Assembly (NCBI RefSeq): GCF_001043175.1
Contig: NZ_CP011494.1
Span: 1,426,001 to 1,490,000 of the forward strand
Direction of reading: 5' to 3'
From: Marinobacter psychrophilus
Lineage (GTDB): Bacteria > Pseudomonadota > Gammaproteobacteria > Pseudomonadales > Oleiphilaceae
DNA: 64,000 bases
Below, one piece after another: positions 1 through 7,448 of the stretch; within the stretch, counting starts at the first letter, position 1, and each line of letters begins with the position of its first letter. The notes under the pieces were generated by a model. The model was not told where the DNA came from. It was given only the letters and a program-made list of their open reading frames with translations, and did not search any database. The translations under genes and the position numbers were made by a program.

Positions 1-1623
1 GTCACGCAGATAAATATCCTGATTGATAACCACCATGCCACCGGAATCGCAGCGTGCTTTAAGTGTTTCAATGATCCCCTTCTCATCGTAGCTATGAACC
101 TGATTCGGATTTGCGCTGACTAGCTCCCAAAATTTGCGCTGAAGCCCTTGCGAACCCGCCATCGACTGAATCCAGGTAGTGCCGATAACATGAGCGAATC
201 TCGTGTGGCCTGAATAGGTCCAACGATCCGTGTCAAGCGCGCGGCGCCGACGCCCGGGAAGCTTTTCGGGAGACTTGTTGCGCGGCAACTTGCCGCCAGA
301 GACTCCACCACGTTGATGGCCACCCAAGCGGCCGATAACTTGTCCCTCTCGTCCTCCCGTGCCAATGATAGTGGCAAGTGACGCTACGGCGTTGGTATTG
401 GCTGTGTTGTTCGACCAGTAAAAGCCCTTTTCAATAGCAATGGACGCTTTTGGTCGCTTGCCATCCTTTGGCTTCGCAAGCATTTCAGCTGCCTGATAAA
501 TTTTTTCTACGTCAATGCCGGCGTAACGGGCTGCGTAATCTGGGTCGTACTCGTCCTGTTCCTTATTCCAGGTTTTGTAGTCCTCGAACCCATCGGTTTG
601 GAACAATCCCCAAGTGGTGCGCCACTGCCAAGGGGTGTTGCGTGTGCCTTGACCAAAACCGGAGCTGGATTCAAATTTGCTGTTGACCCACTTTTGGATC
701 CATTCGCTGTCCTCCCAGCCATTTTCCATAATGACCCGTGCAATGGCTCCCACTACCAACGTATCCGTGCCAGGATAAACATCCAGAATTAGCGCACCTT
801 GCTTTTTCAGCCAGGCTATTCCGGCGGTTTCCCTAGGGTTGAGTATGATCGTCTTCATACCCCGGCGCACGGCAGGCATGATGTACTGAGTGAAAAGTAT
901 GGTTTTTGTTTCGTATGGATCTGTCCCTGCAATCATCAGGACGTCCGCTGAACCCCAATCATCAAAACTGGGCCCGAAATTGTCAAAACCTGCGTCCCTG
1001 AAACCGGGGGTAGAGGTGACGTCAGAAGGCGTGTCATGAAACGCGAAATTAGGCGTATTAACATGCCGAAACGCGTATTTAGTGATGGCATAAGTGTTTT
1101 CAATGTACTGATATGAGTATGTCTTGATGCCATAAGCATCAGCACCGTGTTTATCCAGCACGTGCCTGCCAACGGCAGCCGCGACATTAAGTGCCATGTC
1201 CCAGCTGACTGGCTGCAAGGTGCCGCCAATGCGCATCAGAGGGCTTGTCAAACGATCCCGTGTCCCAGTTGAGGGGTTATAGACCTTTTGAGCAATGAGG
1301 CCACCCCGCATACTGGAATCACCGTTTTTGTTAACCGCGTTGGTGTCTTTGTCGGGCACAACAATGATGTTGTGGGGTTTGTCGTTGTGCATCACCACAT
1401 TATGCTGAGCGGGGGCCACCCAAGACTGCAACGGAGCACTCGGAAACGCGATACCAAACGCGTTCTCTTCAGCTTTCATTCCACCGCCAGCCTTTTCCAA
1501 TGGCCAGCGGTATACCTTAAAGCCACAGGCTACAACGCAGTAGTCGCAGGCGGTGGTTAGCACATCCGCATCGGTCGGTGGCAGCGGAGCTTGATCTTCG
1601 GGAATATAGAACTTTGTAGTCAT
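1..1623 (-). CDS. idrA: Molybdopterin catalytic subunit, iodate reductase IdrA-like (AioA family), 3' end cut by window
   Basis: The frame is open from ATG at 1623 to the window edge, giving 541 codons of a protein that is usually over 800 residues. It belongs to the AioA branch of the DMSO reductase family, with a bis-MGD molybdenum centre. The [3Fe-4S] motif CxxCxxxC is seen at C26, C29 and C33, followed by a conserved SSMRGG stretch. Against remembered Alcaligenes AioA, His195, Arg419 and His423 of the arsenite pocket match H196, R432 and H436, but the pocket Glu203 falls in a TSTP stretch without Glu. There is no signal peptide, as expected if it is exported with the Tat-bearing Rieske subunit. 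Two di-haem peroxidase genes in the same operon match the iodate reductase arrangement idrA/B/P1/P2. The gene starts 8 nt after the Rieske stop. Iodate as substrate is inferred; arsenite is the main alternative. Confidence 0.75.
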   Translation of the reverse strand, partial: MTTKFYIPEDQAPLPPTDADVLTTACDYCVVACGFKVYRWPLEKAGGGMKAEENAFGIAFPSAPLQSWVAPAQHNVVMHNDKPHNIIVVPDKDTNAVNKNGDSSMRGGLIAQKVYNPSTGTRDRLTSPLMRIGGTLQPVSWDMALNVAAAVGRHVLDKHGADAYGIKTYSYQYIENTYAITKYAFRHVNTPNFAFHDTPSDVTSTPGFRDAGFDNFGPSFDDWGSADVLMIAGTDPYETKTILFTQYIMPAVRRGMKTIILNPRETAGIAWLKKQGALILDVYPGTDTLVVGAIARVIMENGWEDSEWIQKWVNSKFESSSGFGQGTRNTPWQWRTTWGLFQTDGFEDYKTWNKEQDEYDPDYAARYAGIDVEKIYQAAEMLAKPKDGKRPKASIAIEKGFYWSNNTANTNAVASLATIIGTGGREGQVIGRLGGHQRGGVSGGKLPRNKSPEKLPGRRRRALDTDRWTYSGHTRFAHVIGTTWIQSMAGSQGLQRKFWELVSANPNQVHSYDEKGIIETLKARCDSGGMVVINQDIYLRD

Positions 1624-1631
1624 CGTGATTC

Positions 1632-2220
1632 CTACCCTGCGGAAAGGTTGTCAGTACGGCCAAATAGAAGCCCCATGATGCCAACGGCATAAATCTCATC
1701 GCCATCCAGCTCTAGCAGGACCTGAGGAAGACTCTCGTAGGCCTGACCAGACACAATAATGCCGTGCCGACGAACATCGAAAAGCGACAGATGGAATGGG
1801 CATTGGCCCAAGGTACGGTGATGAGGGCCCGTTGCTTTGTAAGTGCCGTTGAGTGGCCCCCCCCTGGTGGGTGCACATATAACTGAAGCCAACAACATCA
1901 CGCTCCGAACCTATACCACCGCCGCACTGAACCCCTGTTTTGACCAGCATCGACTGAGTATTTCTGCCGTCATCGGGGTAATTAAAATCGACCGGTTGGT
2001 TGTCCTTCAGCTCACTTAAGCGAGCGACAAGCTTACGCGGGTAACCTGTTACCCTGGCCGGAACCGATTTGGCTTCAGCGGTTCCCGGGAACAGAGACAC
2101 GCTGATCGTGCTGGCTGCAACCGCTGCGGTGCTGCCGTAGACCAGAAGTTGACGACGGGACAGCATGCATTTGCCATGGGCACGCGCCTCTTTATGGGTG
2201 TTGTCCTTGGACACGCTCAT
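1632..2220 (-). pseudogene. idrB: Rieske [2Fe-2S] small subunit, IdrB/AioB family, frameshifted
   Basis: The N-terminus carries a Tat signal (SRRQLLVYG followed by an Ala-rich stretch), so the subunit is exported to the periplasm folded. The first cluster motif CTH is read in one frame up to a run of eight G (1857-1864, minus-strand reading). The second motif CPFH and the C-terminus ending at 1632 are in another frame. With seven G the reading becomes CTHQGGPLNG and a continuous protein of about 195 residues results, the normal family size. The extra pair of cysteines that forms a disulphide in some AioB proteins is absent (G and F at those places). The start overlaps the upstream peroxidase stop as ATGA. 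The lesion could be a sequencing error, a phase-variable tract or true inactivation. Confidence 0.8.
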
Positions 2221-3566
2221 TTTGAAGCCTCCAACAGTTCTTGTTCAGTGAATAAAGGAGCGTAATCGGGAAGTTCCGGCCTTTCCATTGTCAGTCGCTC
2301 GCCGCTGAATGCTCCGAGAAACGCAACTAGATCGGCTTTTTCCTGAGGTTCGAGCCCAAGTGGCTTGATTAGTGGGCTCTTGGTTTGAGAGAAATCAGTG
2401 GTACGCCCGTCCTCGGTAACACCACCCCGGTCATAGAAATCCACGACCGCCTCCAGAGTTGGAATGGTTCCGTTGTGCATGTAGGGCGCTGTGTATTTTG
2501 TATAACGCAGGCTTGGAGTTCGGAATACTCCCTTCATGGAGGGAATCTTTCCCCGGAAGTAGGCGCCAGGATCCGCCTTGAGATCACGGTACAGCGTTTC
2601 AGATACACCTTTGCCATACAGCTCGAAGCGGAAGGTTATCTGGGCAAGGGCATCATTCTCCCAGCGCGTCTGGGGAGGAACACCGGTGTTGTAGTACTTC
2701 TCATCAGACGCCAGTGCACCATTGTGGCATTGTAGACAACCTGCTTTGCCTTCAAACAAGGCTTCACCACGAACTTGTTGCTCGGTCAGCGCTGTCTCGT
2801 CGCCAAGTAGGTAACGGTCCAGCGGGGTATCACGTTGCACAAGGATTCGTTCGAAAGCGGCGATTGCATTCCAGGCGTTGGCAAGCCCAGGCCATTCGTC
2901 ACCAAACACAGCCCGGAATCGTTCCCGATACTCAGGAATGATGGCCAGACGGGCCTCCATCATGTCTTCCTCACCGTTTCCGGCAACAGCGCCTCTAGCG
3001 GCGCTTCGAGCCTGAGCTTCAAGAGATTTTGACGATCCGGCCCAGAATAGTTTTCCGTAGTACGCTGAGTTGACGATGGTTTGACTGTTTCGCCAGTGCA
3101 CAGTGCCTGGATAACCCATACTGATGTCGGTAGGAAAATCCCAGCCGGTTGAGGGAAGGTGACACGCGACACAGGCGGTTGACGTATCTCCACCAAGACG
3201 TCCGTCGAAGAAAAGCAATTTTCCGAGCTCGACTTTTTCGGCTGTCATCAGATTGTCTGCCGGCACCGGAACAGGGCCAAGAGCTGCCAAAGGAGGAACA
3301 GTACCTGTCTCAGCTCCCGGTGGGTCGTAATCCATAGGCAACTGTTGTGTTGCATGCTTTAACATTTTAACAAGTGCGCCGGTGCTTACGGAGGTCTGTG
3401 AATTTGCCTGAGCTGCTGTCTCAGCCTGCTTGGCGTTCAACTCCACACAGGTTACGGGCCCGGCAATTAACAACATGGTGGTCGCGAAGAATGAGATCCT
3501 GATCTGCCGTCGCGCTTGTCCGCCGTTGCCGGCCAACATGGATATTGGTATCGCTTTTATGTTCAC
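2217..3566 (-). CDS. idrP1: Di-haem cytochrome c peroxidase/MauG-like protein, IdrP type (449 aa)
   Basis: Two CxxCH haem-binding motifs are visible: CVACH near residue 145 and CLQCH near 290. A YMHNG motif near 375 has the Met expected as distal ligand of the high-potential haem in bacterial di-haem peroxidases. An N-terminal hydrophobic segment (residues 20-40) with alanines suggests periplasmic export. The family reduces peroxide or carries out haem-based oxidations. In iodate reductase operons two such proteins (IdrP1, IdrP2) are thought to deal with reactive iodine or peroxide intermediates made by IdrAB. It sits 9 nt after the other peroxidase and overlaps the Rieske gene by 4 nt, so the four genes form one operon. 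Which of P1 or P2 it corresponds to is a guess. Confidence 0.72.
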   Translation of the reverse strand: MNIKAIPISMLAGNGGQARRQIRISFFATTMLLIAGPVTCVELNAKQAETAAQANSQTSVSTGALVKMLKHATQQLPMDYDPPGAETGTVPPLAALGPVPVPADNLMTAEKVELGKLLFFDGRLGGDTSTACVACHLPSTGWDFPTDISMGYPGTVHWRNSQTIVNSAYYGKLFWAGSSKSLEAQARSAARGAVAGNGEEDMMEARLAIIPEYRERFRAVFGDEWPGLANAWNAIAAFERILVQRDTPLDRYLLGDETALTEQQVRGEALFEGKAGCLQCHNGALASDEKYYNTGVPPQTRWENDALAQITFRFELYGKGVSETLYRDLKADPGAYFRGKIPSMKGVFRTPSLRYTKYTAPYMHNGTIPTLEAVVDFYDRGGVTEDGRTTDFSQTKSPLIKPLGLEPQEKADLVAFLGAFSGERLTMERPELPDYAPLFTEQELLEASK

Positions 3567-3575
3567 GAGGCCTCC

Positions 3576-4700
3576 TTAATTGGACGTTTTGCGCCAATTG
3601 GTCATTGGTTGGTAGCTGAAGTTCTTGTTTTCCAGCACGAAATCGGCAGTTTCCAGAGAGTCACCGGAAAGCGATTTTAGAAAATTCACAAGATCGCTCT
3701 GCTCCTTGGTGGACAGTCCCAAAGGCTTCAACAAGTCACTTTTTCGCGTATCCGCTTCGCCTCCAATGTTATAAAACGCAACAACCTCCGGTAGGGTCTT
3801 GATCATCCCGTTATGCATGTAGGGCGCTGTGTAGGTAAGTTCCCGAAGGGTCGGGGTCATGAACTTGCCTTTGTCACTACCGTCCACTTTATGGGATTGA
3901 ACATGCGCGCCCAGATCCCGTTTGATGTTCATCAGGTTTTCATTCCCCATGAACTTGTTATAAGCGAGAAAGGCTTGGTAGCGGTCTGGATCCAGAAATA
4001 CATCAAGATTCTCTGGAACGCCTGTATTGTGGGCCTTGCCGTCGGAGAACAGCGGACCGGTATGACATTGCACACAACCGGCTTTGCCCTTGAAAAGCTC
4101 AAAACCACTTTTTGCCGAGGGCGATAACGCCCCGTTATCAAAACTGCTATTGCGGGATGTCAGGGTCTTCAAAAATTCCGGTATGGCTTTGCGAACCAGT
4201 CCATTGGATGGCTCAGCCCCGTAGACCTCCTTAAACATGCTTACATAAACGGGATCTTGCTTGAGGCGTTCCTGCATTAACCTCATATCCATGTTCATCA
4301 GATAGCTTTCGGTGATCATTTCTCGGGTAACGTCGTTCAGGTTGGTTCCCAGGCGGCCGTCGTGCATCCAAGTTGTCTTCAGCGCAGTGTTGATTAACGT
4401 GGGTGAATTGCGGAAATGTCCATTCCCGCGGTAACCCGGAGATAACGAGTCTGGATGAGAAAAACCGTGCTCAGGTTGGTGACAGGTGGCGCAAGAAATA
4501 GAGGCGTCGCCTGAGAGTCTTGCGTCGTAAAACAATCGCTTACCCAAATCGGCTTTTGCCGAATTCACCTCCGGAGTTTGTAGCGGCGTCCCAGGGGACA
4601 TTGTTTCGGCGGCAAGTGAAGTGGTGCCCATCGAGAGCACCAAGCTCACTACCCCCGATGATAGCCGCATGAGTATTTTCGAGATTGGTATCAATTCCAT
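3576..4700 (-). CDS. idrP2: Di-haem cytochrome c peroxidase/MauG-like protein, IdrP type (374 aa)
   Basis: This is the first gene of the reductase operon. It has haem motifs CATCH and CVQCH, a WMHDGR motif shared by the MauG/peroxidase family, and a YMHNG motif near the C-terminus. A longer ATG start at 4802 exists, but the ATG at 4700 has AAGGAGA seven bases upstream and begins a typical signal peptide ending near SLAAET, so 4700 is preferred. The protein is predicted periplasmic. It is a distant relative of the following peroxidase rather than a recent copy, as the spacing between the haem motifs and the C-terminal parts differ. The role in iodate reduction is inferred from operon membership; P1 versus P2 naming is arbitrary. 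Confidence 0.72.
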   Translation of the reverse strand: MELIPISKILMRLSSGVVSLVLSMGTTSLAAETMSPGTPLQTPEVNSAKADLGKRLFYDARLSGDASISCATCHQPEHGFSHPDSLSPGYRGNGHFRNSPTLINTALKTTWMHDGRLGTNLNDVTREMITESYLMNMDMRLMQERLKQDPVYVSMFKEVYGAEPSNGLVRKAIPEFLKTLTSRNSSFDNGALSPSAKSGFELFKGKAGCVQCHTGPLFSDGKAHNTGVPENLDVFLDPDRYQAFLAYNKFMGNENLMNIKRDLGAHVQSHKVDGSDKGKFMTPTLRELTYTAPYMHNGMIKTLPEVVAFYNIGGEADTRKSDLLKPLGLSTKEQSDLVNFLKSLSGDSLETADFVLENKNFSYQPMTNWRKTSN

Positions 4701-4904
4701 GAATTTCTCCTTTGTTAGGTTCGCCCTCGATCCAGTAAATGCGAATTTCATACCACTTAAATAAAAATTTGAATAATCCATTGCGAACAATGCCTTGAGC
4801 ATGATCTCTGGATTTTCAAAGGCAGAGTCCTCGCCTCTGGTCGCACGTTTTGTTTAATCCGGATCAAACGAGTTGAATGATTCGTTCAAATTACGCCCAC
4901 TTAC

Positions 4905-4914
4905 CGCGTACGCG
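4905..4914. promoter_or_regulatory. Perfect 10-bp palindrome, candidate enhancer (activator) site
   Basis: CGCGTACGCG reads the same on both strands and lies about 90 bp upstream of the predicted start of the HEAT-kinase-regulator operon. That distance is normal for the binding site of an NtrC-type activator, and the activator is encoded in the operon. A second, imperfect dyad (TTGAA...TTCAA, 4873-4889) lies nearby. Function is inferred from position and symmetry only. Confidence 0.35.
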
Positions 4915-4958
4915 TCCCTCAGGCAAAACGCTATCAACGCACCAATACCCTGAGTTTT

Positions 4959-4975
4959 CGCAAATTTCGTACAGC
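4959..4975 (-). promoter_or_regulatory. Weak sigma-54-type promoter facing the reductase operon
   Basis: On the minus strand the sequence reads CTGTACGAAATTTGC, with a G and a GC dinucleotide separated by 10 bp as at -24/-12, but the invariant first G of the -24 GG is T. If used, it would give a leader of roughly 250 nt before the start at 4700. It lies back to back with the better site at 4976-4991. This is a suggestion only. Confidence 0.3.
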
Positions 4976-4991
4976 TGGTACGAATAATGCT
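4976..4991 (+). promoter_or_regulatory. Sigma-54 (-24/-12) promoter of the HEAT-kinase-regulator operon
   Basis: TGGTACGAATAATGCT matches the sigma-54 consensus TGGCACGRNNNTTGCW at 11 of its 13 specified positions. GG and GC are exactly 10 bp apart. Transcription would start near 5002, about 35 nt before the ATG at 5037. The operon encodes an NtrC-type activator, so autoregulation is likely. The left part overlaps an inverted repeat (TTCGTAC/GTACGAA, 4966-4984) with perfect 7-bp arms and a 5-bp spacer. Confidence 0.6.
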
Positions 4992-5036
4992 GCATCTTTC
5001 CGATATTGTTTCACTTCACTCGTAAAGGTCTCGGGA

Positions 5037-7442
5037 ATGCGCGCTATGAACGTATCCAGTCTTCCTCGCAAAGCGTTAATACCAGAACTGTTAAATCTTT
5101 TGAAAGAAGGCCTCCCCGAGGAACGCGTCGATTGCGCTAGATTGCTGGGGCGTTGGAAGCACCATGAAGCAAAAGAAGCCCTGCAAGAGTATCTGGGCGA
5201 CCCGGAAGAAGAAGTGTGTGTTGCCGCCGCCGAGGCCATGGGATCCTTCGCAGATCCGTCGGTGATTGAACTGTTGGGGCAAATGGCCCGTGAACATCCA
5301 GACGGCGAAGCCAGAATTGCCGCCGTTCGGGCACTGGCCCGCATAGACGCTCCTGAAGCGCATGCCGCATTGCTGACGCTGATCAACCTGGCAGAAGCAA
5401 GCGAGGGGATGGAAGAGGGCTGGAATCATGCTTGGGATGTTCAGCGGGAGGCTATTTCTCTTGTTGACGGATCGCTGGCACACAAAGCAGTCCCGACCTT
5501 GATGGATTTGTTAATAGAGCAAGAAGCGGATGACCTGGAGCCAGAAATACTTGAAGCGCTTGCACGATCCGGTTCCGCAGCAGAGAACGCCTTTTGGCAG
5601 TTGCTTTCACATCCGTTGCCGCGATTACGACGTCGCGCTGCCCGGGCGATAAAAAAGTGGCAGAACAAGTCTGCCCCCGTGATTCTTTTTCGATTTCTAC
5701 GAGACCAGCACCCCCAAGTCCGGATCGAGGCGTTGTCAAGTCTGGCGTTCAGGACCGAGACCGCCTATTTCCGTGACATTCTTCTTTGCCTGGAAGATCG
5801 GGATACAGGGGTTCGAAGCGCAGCGATTAGTGCTATACAGACCATCACTGACAAGCTCGGCAAACAGGCGCTTGATGAGATTGGCTCAGACAGATTGAAG
5901 AAATTGTTCACAGACGATGACCCTCGAATTCGTTGTCTGGGTTGGCATTTACTCGCTAGACAAGACGAAGCTATTGAGGAAGATATGGCGCTGTGGCTTG
6001 AGCAGCATGTGGAAAATCTTCATTCTGATGAAATAGTGACTGCACTGGGTGCGATTCCACAGCTTGCTGTAAGCCGTCAATGGCACCGCCGGGTATTCGA
6101 GATGTTATGGCTCAGATGGGGCCGAGAAAGTGCTGAGCTGGCGACAGCCATGGCAAGGCAGTGGCAATGTTTACCCCTGGATGAAACGGATGGCGATAAG
6201 TTCCTGGAGCTATTGGCAGCGGAACAGGCCTGTGTGCGCCTCGCCGCCATTAACAGCCTGGTACAGTGCACAACCGGTCAGCAAAAAGCTTTGGCTGTTC
6301 ATTGGCTCGGAGACATCTTGCATGGAGAGCCGGACTTACTTTCCCAGCCTTCAAATTCGAAAACGGAGCAGGCGGATGATGATCGTTTGATTCCGCTCCG
6401 TGACGAGGATGCTACCAGCGCAGATGACGAGTCTTCATTAATTCAGCACATTATGGATCGGGAGTATCCAGAGCACGATGACGGGCATTCCGAGCCGCTC
6501 ATGCACGCAAGTGAAGCTCCAAGATCAACTCTTGATGCAGTCGCCAGAGCCAACATAGACGAAAACCTTGCAACAGCAATTCAGGAAAACGATCAGGACA
6601 GCGAGCTGGAAAACATGCTGACCGACTTGCCGGGAGAAATGTCCGCGTTTTCACAGGTGGTTCGCGAGCACGTCGAAGCTGGCGACAGATTGTGCCTCAC
6701 AGGCCGTAAAAAAGCGGATTTTCCAGACGCGTCCAACGCTATCTTGGTCATCCGGGCCCTCGGTGGATCTGACTCTGGTTTCGCAGTGAGATGGCTTCGC
6801 GAGCACTTGCTGACGTCTGACATTGGTGTGCAAGCCGAAGCAGTCAGTAGCTTAGGACGAATCGCACAGCGGCGCCCTGACCTTGGTGAGTTAAGTAGCT
6901 GCCTTGGGCCCCTTGCAACACTTCTCACGGCTGCCCCCCCTGCTGTTAGGGCCGCCTGTGCCAACACCCTCGGTTCTCTTGGCCATCCAACGGCCTTGCC
7001 GTTGCTGCTCGCGGCTTTGGAGGATACACATGCTCCTGTCAGGGTGGCGGCTATATCCGCCGTTGCTTCTTGCTTGTCCACGCAGCAAGCCGAGTTCGAA
7101 CAACGGCATGATGTTGTTCTGGAAAATCTGGAATCTCGACAGGTGTTCGATAGCTTGCACCAAGCCCTTAAGGACCCTGAACCGGAAGTTCGTGCAGCCG
7201 CCCTGCGAGTTCTGGTCGAAAAACGTGGAGAATCGATCCGCCAGTTGCTGATCGATACTGCGTTAAATGACCCTGATCTAACCGAGTCGGCCAGTCGATT
7301 GTTGGCGCGCATGGAGCCGGAAACAACGGTTGAGAAACTGGCGCCCATCGTCAAAGAGTCAAATCGGGTAAGGCGTTCTGTTGCTCTACGTTTGTTGCTT
7401 GAAATAACAAAACGTGAATTTCACCCGGAGGCAATATGGTGA
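5037..7442 (+). CDS. HEAT-repeat (PBS-lyase type) protein, 801 aa
   Basis: The protein is soluble, with no signal peptide or membrane segment. It consists of tandem alpha-helical HEAT repeats of the PBS-lyase/EZ type, in two blocks of about residues 10-430 and 540-800. A Glu/Asp-rich linker, probably disordered, separates them. Typical repeat pieces are DPEEEVCVAAAEAMG, HPQVRIEALSSLA and DPEPEVRAAALRVL. Such proteins usually act as protein-binding scaffolds. It is the first gene of an operon with a sensor kinase and a sigma-54 activator, divergent from the reductase operon, so a role in signalling or assembly for that system is plausible. No catalytic residues were recognised. The ATG at 5037 has AAAGG about nine bases upstream; a second in-frame ATG follows three codons later. 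Confidence 0.8.
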   Translation: MRAMNVSSLPRKALIPELLNLLKEGLPEERVDCARLLGRWKHHEAKEALQEYLGDPEEEVCVAAAEAMGSFADPSVIELLGQMAREHPDGEARIAAVRALARIDAPEAHAALLTLINLAEASEGMEEGWNHAWDVQREAISLVDGSLAHKAVPTLMDLLIEQEADDLEPEILEALARSGSAAENAFWQLLSHPLPRLRRRAARAIKKWQNKSAPVILFRFLRDQHPQVRIEALSSLAFRTETAYFRDILLCLEDRDTGVRSAAISAIQTITDKLGKQALDEIGSDRLKKLFTDDDPRIRCLGWHLLARQDEAIEEDMALWLEQHVENLHSDEIVTALGAIPQLAVSRQWHRRVFEMLWLRWGRESAELATAMARQWQCLPLDETDGDKFLELLAAEQACVRLAAINSLVQCTTGQQKALAVHWLGDILHGEPDLLSQPSNSKTEQADDDRLIPLRDEDATSADDESSLIQHIMDREYPEHDDGHSEPLMHASEAPRSTLDAVARANIDENLATAIQENDQDSELENMLTDLPGEMSAFSQVVREHVEAGDRLCLTGRKKADFPDASNAILVIRALGGSDSGFAVRWLREHLLTSDIGVQAEAVSSLGRIAQRRPDLGELSSCLGPLATLLTAAPPAVRAACANTLGSLGHPTALPLLLAALEDTHAPVRVAAISAVASCLSTQQAEFEQRHDVVLENLESRQVFDSLHQALKDPEPEVRAAALRVLVEKRGESIRQLLIDTALNDPDLTESASRLLARMEPETTVEKLAPIVKESNRVRRSVALRLLLEITKREFHPEAIW

Positions 7443-7448
7443 CTTGAT

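Noticed and set aside
1850..1870. Programmed ribosomal frameshift in the Rieske gene
   Set aside because: A run of G is not a usual slippery site in this setting, and no stimulating hairpin or internal ribosome site was evident.
1..4700. Plain arsenite oxidase (aioBA) call
   Set aside because: Two di-haem peroxidases in the operon and the missing pocket Glu favour iodate reductase; arsenite remains the stated alternative.
4698..4802. Longer start at 4802 for the first peroxidase
   Set aside because: The ATG at 4700 has a strong ribosome binding site and starts a normal signal peptide; the extra residues would spoil export.
4850..5036. Classical sigma-70 promoter for either operon
   Set aside because: No pair of -35/-10 elements with proper spacing stood out, while a sigma-54 element did.
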